The notes beneath the pieces were generated by a model. The model had not been told where the DNA came from, searched no databases, and worked only from the letters and a program-made list of their open reading frames with translations. Shown piece by piece: positions 1-5,233 of a stretch of DNA of 5,233 nucleotides; positions within the stretch are counted from its first letter, which is position 1, and each line of letters opens with the position of its first letter. This DNA is from Candidatus Desulfofervidaceae bacterium (GTDB lineage Bacteria; Desulfobacterota; Desulfofervidia; Desulfofervidales; Desulfofervidaceae). The stretch is from assembly GCA_021160485.1 (NCBI GenBank), contig JAGHCL010000173.1, positions 1 to 5,233 on the forward strand, read 5' to 3'. A program made the translations under genes and the position numbers.

Positions 1-117
1 CGACGCCGATGGCAGCCCCGTTCGCCAGCTATGGCCGCCGGCTTGACGGATCATATCTGGACTGTTAAAGAGCTATTAATGACAGTTGTAGTCCCTGATG
101 TTACCAACACGAAATAG
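1..117 (+). CDS. Transposase, C-terminal fragment (runs off left edge)
   Basis: Frame 1 is open from the first base to a TAG at 115-117 and gives 38 residues. It contains the stretch [18 protein letters not shown] (about residues 10-27), which I recognise from memory as the C-terminal end of DDE-type insertion-sequence transposases; I cannot name the IS family from this tail. The first 60 bases are distinctly GC-richer than the DNA that follows, as expected of a transferred element. The gene faces the decayed hsdM pseudogene, whose stop lies only 38 bases beyond. The IS end and its terminal inverted repeat should therefore lie in roughly 118-154, but the partner repeat is outside the window and cannot be matched. 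The 5' part of the gene is not visible, so intactness is unknown. An antisense open frame overlaps 76-117; I consider the transposase reading the better one. Confidence 0.6.
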   Translation, partial: RRRWQPRSPAMAAGLTDHIWTVKELLMTVVVPDVTNTK

Positions 118-154
118 GGAGACTACCCCCTTCTTCAACACTTCATAAATTTCT

Positions 155-1041
155 TTATCCACTCATTTCCTCCAGATACTCAAGTTCTTTGAGATAACCA
201 TCTGATTTTTGGGTTACCTCTTTAAGTTGTTCTTCCACAAACATAAGCTCCTTCCATTCTGCAGCATCCCTTTATATCTTGAAATACTTTATAAGCATCT
301 GCTATCTTTTTTATATGTTCATCTCCCAAACGATTGAGTTTCCTCACCTCTGGATGTTGTTCGTAATCTTTGCTGGCGTTGATAAATAAAACCTTATCTT
401 TTTTTTCTGCGGATTTGTTTTTGTTTAGGAGAATAATTGCTCCTGGAGCACCGGTATTATAAAAAAGTTTTTCTGGTAAAAGGATAACGGCTTCTATCAA
501 ATTGGCCTTTAAAACCTGCGTTCTAATTGCTTTTTCCTTCCCCCCTCTAAAAAGGCAACCATTGTCTATGACTACACCAACCCTGCCTGTCTCATCGCTG
601 GCTGATGCAACCATGTGCTGTATCCAGGCCCAGTCAGCAGATTGTCTTGGGGTAAATCCAAATTTATACCTTTCTTTCCAAAACTCAGCTTTTTTTAATA
701 CTGCTTCATCATAACCATAGGGTATCTCCAAGCACTAGATGGGCATTGCGTATGTCATGGATATATAGATTCATCTTGGCCAGGGCAAGGGTTTTATAGT
801 TGGCCTCCTGTCCAAAGAGAAAGAGTTTATCTGCTTCTTTACGACCATGCTCGTTTTCCACATGTTTATAAGAGATAATAAGCATACCCCCTGAACCGCA
901 GGCCGGGTCATAGATACTTTCGCTTGGTTTTGGAACAAGCATTTCTATAATTAGTTTTATAACCTCCCTGGGCGTATAGACCTCTCCTTCTCTGTTTAAA
1001 AGAATAATAATCTCAGGAGAGTGTTTAAAGATTACTGTATA
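155..1041 (-). pseudogene. hsdM: Type I restriction-modification DNA methyltransferase (M subunit) remnant, broken in three frames
   Basis: An intact HsdM would methylate adenine using S-adenosylmethionine as part of a HsdRMS complex. Three successive open pieces on the - strand, each in a different frame, read as one N-6 DNA methylase. Piece A (1041 to 709) has GEVYTPREV, SAM-binding motif I DPACGSGGM, then LGDTL. Piece B (about 722 to 222) has YGYDEAV, SADWAWIQHM, GRVGVVIDNG, LFRGG, IRTQVL, EAVILLPEKLFYNTG and FQDIKG. Piece C (about 262 to 155) is a helical C-terminal tail with EWKELMFVEEQLKEV and YLKELEYLEEMSG, then TAA. From the family, about 25-30 residues with catalytic motif IV (NPPF/Y) should lie between GDTL and GYDEA, and a segment around NDYNLN between pieces B and C; neither is present. 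The N-terminal helical domain is also missing, because the frame meets a stop at 1044-1042. Piece B's apparent start is a TTG in mid-domain, not a real initiation site. No functional enzyme is expected. The boundary near 1041 is only the open-frame limit. Confidence 0.88.
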
Positions 1042-1110
1042 TTAGAAACTATATCGGTTTTAAGGATGTAAATGTGCGGAAAAGTTGAGTATGAACGATT
1101 TTAATTGAAC

Positions 1111-1139
1111 TTGCCTCATCTATAGGTGATGCTTATCTT
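1111..1139 (+). promoter_or_regulatory. Candidate clpB promoter, housekeeping sigma type
   Basis: TTGCCT (1111-1116) and TATCTT (1134-1139) are separated by 17 bases, each matching 4 of 6 consensus positions. This places a transcription start near 1146 and gives a short leader of about 20 bases before clpB. I found no CIRCE inverted repeat (TTAGCACTC-N9-GAGTGCTAA) and no convincing sigma-32 promoter (CTTGAA / CCCCAT) in 1042-1167, although clpB is usually a heat-shock gene. The assignment rests only on pattern matching in AT-rich DNA. Confidence 0.35.
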
Positions 1140-1155
1140 TTAATAAAAAGTCAAA

Positions 1156-1163
1156 AAGGAGGT
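1156..1163 (+). promoter_or_regulatory. Ribosome binding site of clpB
   Basis: AAGGAGGT is complementary to the 16S rRNA 3' end and lies 4 bases before the ATG at 1168-1170. It supports that ATG as the start of full-length ClpB. Confidence 0.85.
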
Positions 1164-1167
1164 TTAC

Positions 1168-3792
1168 ATGGATATTTCTCGGTTTACACAAAAGACACAA
1201 GAAGCGTTAGCTGAAGCACAAAATATCGCCGTACGTTACGGCCACCAAGAAGTAGATGGAGAGCATTTACTCCTGGCCTTGTTAGAACAGGAGGGCGGAC
1301 TTTTCCCGCGGCTCTTACAAAAAATGGACATTCCCCTGGATAGCTTTAAGGAACAGGTAGAAGCAGCTTTAAGTAAAAGACCCCAGGTCAAAGGTCCAGC
1401 CGGTGAATTAGGGAAAATTTATCTCTCTCAGCGACTTTATCAGGTGCTCACCAAGGCCCAGGAAGAAGCAAAGCACTTAAAAGACGAATATACCAGTGTG
1501 GAACACATTATCCTTGTCTTTATTGAAGAAGGCTCTACTACTGATGCAGGACGCATCTTTCAAACATTCAATGTCACGCGCGAACGCTTTCTAGAAGTAT
1601 TAACCCAAGTGCGGGGCAGGCAGCGCATCACTAGTCCCACTCCAGAAGAGACCTATGAAGCTTTAGAAAAATATGGCCGGGACCTGGTGAAAGAAGCCCA
1701 AAAGGGAAAACTAGACCCGGTGATTGGCCGCGATGCCGAAATCAGGCGGGTTATTCGTATCCTGTGCAGACGCACGAAAAACAATCCGGTGTTAATCGGT
1801 GAACCTGGAGTAGGAAAAACGGCCATCGTAGAAGGGCTGGCACAGCGGATTGTGCGAGGTGATGTGCCAGAAGGGTTAAAAGATAAAACCATTTACCAGT
1901 TGGACATTGCTTCTTTGCTGGCTGGGGCCAAATATAGAGGCGAATTTGAAGAAAGGCTCAAGGCTGTTTTAAAAGAGGTCCAGGCTAGTGAAGGCCGAAT
2001 CATTATGTTTATTGATGAGCTCCACACCATTGTGGGTGCTGGAAAGGCAGAAGGTGCCATTGATGCGGGCAACATGCTCAAACCCATGCTGGCCCGAGGC
2101 GAGTTGAGATGCATTGGTGCCACCACCCTAGATGAATATCGCAAATACATTGAAAAAGACCCGGCCTTGGAAAGACGTTTCCAGCCGGTGTTGGTAGAAG
2201 AACCAACGGTGGAAGATACCATTTCTATTCTGAGGGGACTTAAAGAGAAATTCGAAGTGCATCACGGAGTGCGTATTAAAGACAGTGCTTTAGTAGCAGC
2301 TGCTGTGCTTTCTCATCGATATATTACAGACAGGTTTCTGCCTGATAAGGCAATCGACCTGGTAGATGAAGCTGCTGCTATGATTCGCACAGAGATTGAT
2401 TCTTTACCAGCCGAACTTGATGAAGTTACACGGCGGATCATGCAACTTGAAATTGAACAGCAGGCTTTAAAGAAAGAGAAGGATAAGGCTTCACAAGAAC
2501 GGCTTGTGGCAATTGAAAAAGAGCTGGCTGATTTGCGGGCCAAGGCTGACGCCCTGAAGGCCCAATGGGAAGCAGAGAAAGAAGTCATTGCTAAACTTCA
2601 GAAGATTAGAGAAGAAATTGATCAGATAAAACATGAGATAGAAAAGGCAGAGCGCGAATATGATTTAAACCGTGCCGCCGAACTACGTTATGGCAAACTT
2701 GCTTCCTTAGAAAGGGAATTAAAAGAAACTGAACAGAAACTGGTTGAAAAACAGAAGACCGGTCGTCTTCTTCGTGAGGAGGTAACTGAAGAGGAAATTG
2801 CGGAAATTGTTTCCCGCTGGACAGGTATTCCGGTAAGCAAGTTAATGGAAGGCGAAAGGGAGAAACTACTGAAATTAGATAAAATCTTACATCGGCGCGT
2901 GGTTGGTCAGGATGAAGCGGTGCAGGCCGTTGTAGATGCGGTTCTGCGGGCCCGTGCCGGGCTCAAAGACCCTAATCGTCCCATTGGATCTTTTATCTTC
3001 CTTGGTCCTACAGGTGTAGGAAAAACAGAACTAGCCAAGTCACTGGCCGAAGCCTTATTTGATACTGAAGAAAATATGGTGCGGATTGATATGTCGGAAT
3101 ATATGGAGAAACATACTGTTTCTCGTCTTATTGGTGCTCCTCCTGGTTATGTCGGTTATGAAGAGGGTGGGCAATTAACTGAGGCAGTCAGGCGTAAACC
3201 TTATTGTGTCATTTTGCTGGATGAAATTGAAAAGGCACATCCCGATGTGTTTAACATCCTGTTGCAAATTCTTGACGATGGTCGCTTAACTGATTCCCAC
3301 GGGCGAACAGTGGATTTTAAAAATACCGTCATCATCATGACCTCCAATATTGGTAGTCACTATCTGTTAGAGGGTGTAACCGAAATAGGCGAAATTAAAC
3401 CCGAAGCGAGAAATCGGGTCATGCAGGAATTGCGGCAAAGCTTCAAGCCAGAATTTCTAAATCGGGTGGATGAAATTGTATTGTTTAAACCTCTCACTTT
3501 AGAAGAGATTAAAAAAATTGTGGACTTACAGCTTGGTTACATCCAGCAACGTCTCAAAGAAAGGAATATTACGATTGAGCTTACCGACGAGGCCAAGGAG
3601 TTCATTGCCCGTGAAGGTTATGATCCTGTCTATGGCGCCCGTCCACTAAAACGCTACTTGCAGCGCAAACTGGAAACCGCTCTGGCCAAAAGAATTATCT
3701 CGGGTGAAGTTCCCGATGGTAGTCATATCCAGGTAGTGTTAAAAGAAGGAGATTTAGCCTTTGAAATTAAGCCACCAGCAAAGGAAGAATAA
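1168..3792 (+). CDS. clpB: ATP-dependent disaggregase ClpB (Hsp100 chaperone)
   Basis: ClpB is a cytoplasmic hexameric AAA+ machine that, with DnaK/DnaJ/GrpE, threads aggregated proteins through its central pore. The 874-residue product has the full family layout. An N-terminal Clp repeat domain spans about 1-145. The first AAA+ domain has Walker A GEPGVGKT (211-218), pore loop Tyr256 in KYRGEF, Walker B ending in Asp283-Glu284, and arginine fingers Arg336-Arg337. A middle-domain coiled coil runs from about 405 to 535, rich in Lys/Glu and including [10 protein letters not shown]. The second AAA+ domain has Walker A GPTGVGKT (613-620), pore loop Tyr661 in GYVGYEEGG, Walker B LLDE (683-686), sensor 1 Asn727, Arg766 and sensor 2 GARPLKR (823-829). 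The middle domain separates it from ClpA/ClpC, and the length is normal (E. coli ClpB is about 857 aa). A strong Shine-Dalgarno sequence fixes the start. The gene appears monocistronic: a decayed hsdM lies upstream on the other strand and fbp converges downstream. All catalytic residues I checked are present. Confidence 0.98.
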   Translation: MDISRFTQKTQEALAEAQNIAVRYGHQEVDGEHLLLALLEQEGGLFPRLLQKMDIPLDSFKEQVEAALSKRPQVKGPAGELGKIYLSQRLYQVLTKAQEEAKHLKDEYTSVEHIILVFIEEGSTTDAGRIFQTFNVTRERFLEVLTQVRGRQRITSPTPEETYEALEKYGRDLVKEAQKGKLDPVIGRDAEIRRVIRILCRRTKNNPVLIGEPGVGKTAIVEGLAQRIVRGDVPEGLKDKTIYQLDIASLLAGAKYRGEFEERLKAVLKEVQASEGRIIMFIDELHTIVGAGKAEGAIDAGNMLKPMLARGELRCIGATTLDEYRKYIEKDPALERRFQPVLVEEPTVEDTISILRGLKEKFEVHHGVRIKDSALVAAAVLSHRYITDRFLPDKAIDLVDEAAAMIRTEIDSLPAELDEVTRRIMQLEIEQQALKKEKDKASQERLVAIEKELADLRAKADALKAQWEAEKEVIAKLQKIREEIDQIKHEIEKAEREYDLNRAAELRYGKLASLERELKETEQKLVEKQKTGRLLREEVTEEEIAEIVSRWTGIPVSKLMEGEREKLLKLDKILHRRVVGQDEAVQAVVDAVLRARAGLKDPNRPIGSFIFLGPTGVGKTELAKSLAEALFDTEENMVRIDMSEYMEKHTVSRLIGAPPGYVGYEEGGQLTEAVRRKPYCVILLDEIEKAHPDVFNILLQILDDGRLTDSHGRTVDFKNTVIIMTSNIGSHYLLEGVTEIGEIKPEARNRVMQELRQSFKPEFLNRVDEIVLFKPLTLEEIKKIVDLQLGYIQQRLKERNITIELTDEAKEFIAREGYDPVYGARPLKRYLQRKLETALAKRIISGEVPDGSHIQVVLKEGDLAFEIKPPAKEE

Positions 3793-3800
3793 TTTATTTC

Positions 3801-3828
3801 CCCCTACCTTTCAAAGGAAAGGTAGGGG
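3801..3828. terminator. Perfect 12-bp hairpin between convergent clpB and fbp, terminator-like without U-tract
   Basis: CCCCTACCTTTC (3801-3812) pairs perfectly with GAAAGGTAGGGG (3817-3828) around a 4-base loop AAAG. It begins 8 bases after the clpB stop codon and lies about 50 bases beyond the fbp stop on the other strand. It is therefore well placed to end both transcripts. Neither flank has the run of T expected of an intrinsic terminator: ATTACAATGC follows on the + strand and GAAATAAATT on the - strand. It may work with Rho, or protect the 3' ends of the mRNAs. The structure is certain; the function is inferred from position. The rest of 3793-3877 holds nothing I can recognise. Confidence 0.65.
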
Positions 3829-3877
3829 ATTACAATGCTTTGTCTATCGTATCTATCTGAGTGCTTCAGATAAGTCC

Positions 3878-4882
3878 CTAACTACTATACCGCTCAATAA
3901 ATTCTATCGCCTTTTTGACATCATAAGGACTACCAAGTATGACCGGCACACGCTGGTGCAAGGCTTCGGGCACAACTTCTAGAATGCGCTGTCTGCCAGT
4001 AGAAGCCATTCCACCTGCTTGTTCAATTAAAAAAGCCATTGGATTAGCTTCATATAGCAAACGCAATTTCCCATTAGGGTTCTTTTTATCTGCCGGATAC
4101 ATAAAGATACCACCCTTTAATAAAGTCCGGTGTACATCTGCCACCATGCAACCAACATAGCGAGAGGTATAAGGTCTTTTCGTTTCCTCGTCTTTCTCCT
4201 TCAGCCATTCAACATACTTTCTTAAACCTTCATCCAGCCACTGCTTGGCATTGGCCTCATTGACTGAATAAATTTTACCCTTTTCTGGAATCCGAATAGG
4301 GTCGTGAGAAAGCAAATACGTACCTACGCTGGGGTCAAAGGTAAAGCCATATACACCATGTCCAGTGGTATAAACAAACATAGTGCTTGAACCATAAATG
4401 ATATAGCCCGCCGCTATCTGTTTATACCCAGGCTGAACTAAATCTTCAATCGCTCCCATTTCTCCCTGGGAAATCTTTTTGTGGATGGAAAATATAGTCC
4501 CAATACTGACATTGACATCAATATTAGAAGATCCATCTAAAGGGTCAAAGGCTATCACATACTGTCCCCCGTTAGCCATAAGCACTGCCTCATTCATTTC
4601 TTCTGAGGCCATGGCGCAAAAACGACCGGATGATTTGACAGCCTCAAGAAAAATTCGGTTGGCCAGTTCATCCAATTTCTGCACTTTTTCCCCTTGGATA
4701 TTGATTTTTCCTGTAAATCCTAAAATGTCTACCAGCCCAGCCTTGCGCACATGGCTGGCAATCACCTGGGAAGCAATAGCAATCTGCTCCATAATAATAC
4801 TAAATTCACCCCGTGCTCCAGGGTGCTTTTTCTGTTCTTCCAAAATAAATCTGGATAATGGCATACCCAGTCTTTCACTCAT
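3878..4882 (-). CDS. fbp: Fructose-1,6-bisphosphatase class I
   Basis: The enzyme hydrolyses fructose 1,6-bisphosphate to fructose 6-phosphate and phosphate, the committing step of gluconeogenesis, and also serves the Calvin cycle where present. It is cytoplasmic and Mg2+-dependent. The 334-residue product matches the class I length (E. coli Fbp about 332). Visible motifs in order are KAGLVDILG (47-55), VQKLDELAN (67-75), metal-binding SEE (93-95), the signature FDPLDGSSNID (112-122), AAGYIIYGSSTMFVYTTG (157-174), YTSRYVGCMVADVHRTL (238-254), FMYPADKK (260-267) and GKLRLLYEANPMAFLIEQAG (271-290). The last holds the substrate-binding Lys272 and metal-ligand Glu278 equivalents. The N-terminus begins like the E. 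coli enzyme (LSRFILEEQKK versus LGEFIVEKQHE), which supports the ATG at 4882-4880 with its good ribosome binding site. AMP inhibition is known in the family but cannot be judged here. It lies 56 bases downstream of a same-strand gene and converges with clpB. Confidence 0.97.
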   Translation of the reverse strand: MSERLGMPLSRFILEEQKKHPGARGEFSIIMEQIAIASQVIASHVRKAGLVDILGFTGKINIQGEKVQKLDELANRIFLEAVKSSGRFCAMASEEMNEAVLMANGGQYVIAFDPLDGSSNIDVNVSIGTIFSIHKKISQGEMGAIEDLVQPGYKQIAAGYIIYGSSTMFVYTTGHGVYGFTFDPSVGTYLLSHDPIRIPEKGKIYSVNEANAKQWLDEGLRKYVEWLKEKDEETKRPYTSRYVGCMVADVHRTLLKGGIFMYPADKKNPNGKLRLLYEANPMAFLIEQAGGMASTGRQRILEVVPEALHQRVPVILGSPYDVKKAIEFIERYSS

Positions 4883-4886
4883 TTCG

Positions 4887-4893
4887 CCCTCCT
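4887..4893 (-). promoter_or_regulatory. Ribosome binding site of fbp
   Basis: On the - strand AGGAGGG is followed by 4 bases and then the ATG at 4882-4880. It confirms the chosen start of fructose-1,6-bisphosphatase. Confidence 0.8.
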
Positions 4894-4937
4894 ATATACA
4901 CTACTTTTACTTCATACTCACAAATTCTAAATTCAGT

Positions 4938-4943
4938 ATTATA
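4938..4943 (-). promoter_or_regulatory. Candidate -10 element for fbp, overlapping the upstream stop codon
   Basis: The - strand reads a perfect TATAAT at 4943-4938 that includes the TAA stop (4941-4939) of the upstream gene. It lies 55 bases before the fbp ATG, leaving a leader of about 50 bases. The -35 region is poor: about 15 bases upstream is TTCCTT, a weak match to TTGACA. fbp may therefore have its own promoter besides read-through from upstream, but a single hexamer in AT-rich DNA can arise by chance. Confidence 0.35.
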
Positions 4944-5233
4944 GGCCTTCTGGTTTGGAAGGAAGTATTTTAATAGGGTTAATATACTTCTCTACATATT
5001 GCCTAGTGTTAAACACATTAAGTTTTTCAAAAAGCAAGTGAAATTTCTGGTAAAGCGCAGCCAATATCTTTTCTTTGACCTCAGTCGGTAGTTCCCAAAA
5101 TGTCCTCTTGAAAGGCCCAAAGGCCTTTTTTCTAGTTTTATAGATAAACTGCTGTTCGGTCATATCTTCCTTCCATTCGCCTCTAAAGTTTTCTTTAATA
5201 TAATTATAAACTTCTATTTTTATATCCTCAGGC
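4939..5233 (-). CDS. C-terminal part of an unassigned protein, possibly class II fructose-bisphosphate aldolase (runs off right edge)
   Basis: The frame is open from the window edge (first whole codon 5232-5230) to TAA at 4941-4939, giving 97 visible residues. An internal ATG at 5163 has only a weak GGAAGG ahead of it. The frame stays open and protein-like upstream (EDIKIEVYNYIKENFRGEWK), so I take the ATG as internal and the start as outside the window. The visible part is soluble, charged and mostly helical, with no membrane segment. The patterns EDMTEQQFIYKTRKKAFGPF, FWELP and LLFEKLNVFNTRQYVEKY remind me of the C-terminal tail of long (about 430 aa) class II fructose-bisphosphate aldolases, which make the substrate of the next gene, fructose-1,6-bisphosphatase. 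The same-strand neighbour at 56 bases supports this idea, but it rests on memory and context. The zinc- and substrate-binding motifs of an aldolase would lie beyond the edge. Reality as a gene is likely; the function is tentative. Confidence 0.6.
   Translation of the reverse strand, partial: PEDIKIEVYNYIKENFRGEWKEDMTEQQFIYKTRKKAFGPFKRTFWELPTEVKEKILAALYQKFHLLFEKLNVFNTRQYVEKYINPIKILPSKPEGL

Noticed and set aside
502..714. + strand open frame of 70 codons
   Set aside because: It lies antisense to clearly recognisable HsdM sequence, has no ribosome binding site and no protein-like features.
222..731. Reading 222-731 as a stand-alone 169-residue gene
   Set aside because: It starts at a TTG in the middle of a methyltransferase domain and ends in a frameshifted tail; it is a fragment of the hsdM pseudogene.
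1042..1167. CIRCE or sigma-32 heat-shock element before clpB
   Set aside because: The region was scanned for TTAGCACTC/GAGTGCTAA and CTTGAA/CCCCAT; only CTTGCC-like fragments with no proper partner were found.
1653..2588. Three - strand open frames inside clpB
   Set aside because: They are serine-rich shadows of the ClpB coding strand, typical of the antisense frame of a conserved gene.
3761..3982. + strand open frame of 73 codons spanning the end of clpB and the start of the intergenic region
   Set aside because: It overlaps the clpB end, the hairpin and the antisense of fbp; no homology pattern or ribosome binding site.
3939..4973. + strand open frames antisense to fbp (73 and 164 codons)
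   Set aside because: Fully overlap the well-supported fructose-1,6-bisphosphatase gene on the other strand; shadow frames.
1..5233. CRISPR array, tRNA or rRNA genes
   Set aside because: No regularly spaced direct repeats, no tRNA cloverleaf and no rRNA-like conserved stretches were seen.

Overview
The window is an ordinary bacterial chromosome segment with moderate-to-low GC. It carries two intact housekeeping genes between two partial genes and one decayed gene. Codon use and the close match of ClpB and class I fructose-1,6-bisphosphatase to bacterial families make it clearly bacterial. The style of the proteins would fit an anaerobic, possibly thermophilic, Desulfobacterota-like lineage, but that is a weak impression and not a taxonomic call.

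Left edge (1-1041): the first ~117 bases hold the C-terminal end of a transposase on the + strand, locally GC-richer than its surroundings. Facing it on the - strand is a broken type I restriction-modification methyltransferase gene (hsdM). It survives as three pieces in three different reading frames. The N-terminal domain, the segment that should hold the NPP[F/Y] catalytic motif, and a segment near the C-terminus are all missing. This is a mobile-element/R-M remnant.

Centre (1042-3877): a 126-base promoter and leader region precedes a complete clpB gene (874 aa, + strand). An excellent ribosome binding site fixes its start. Just after the stop codon lies a perfect 12-bp hairpin. It sits between clpB and the convergent fbp gene and has no U-tract on either strand.

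Right side (3878-5233): an intact class I fructose-1,6-bisphosphatase gene (334 aa, - strand). Upstream of it on the same strand is the C-terminal part of a gene that runs off the window. That gene tentatively resembles the tail of a class II fructose-bisphosphate aldolase, which would make the pair a gluconeogenesis or CO2-fixation module. A perfect TATAAT overlapping the upstream gene's stop codon may give fbp its own promoter.

I see no convincing undescribed system. The points most worth a second look are the pattern of hsdM decay next to the transposase, the convergent hairpin without U-tracts, and the identity of the right-edge gene.
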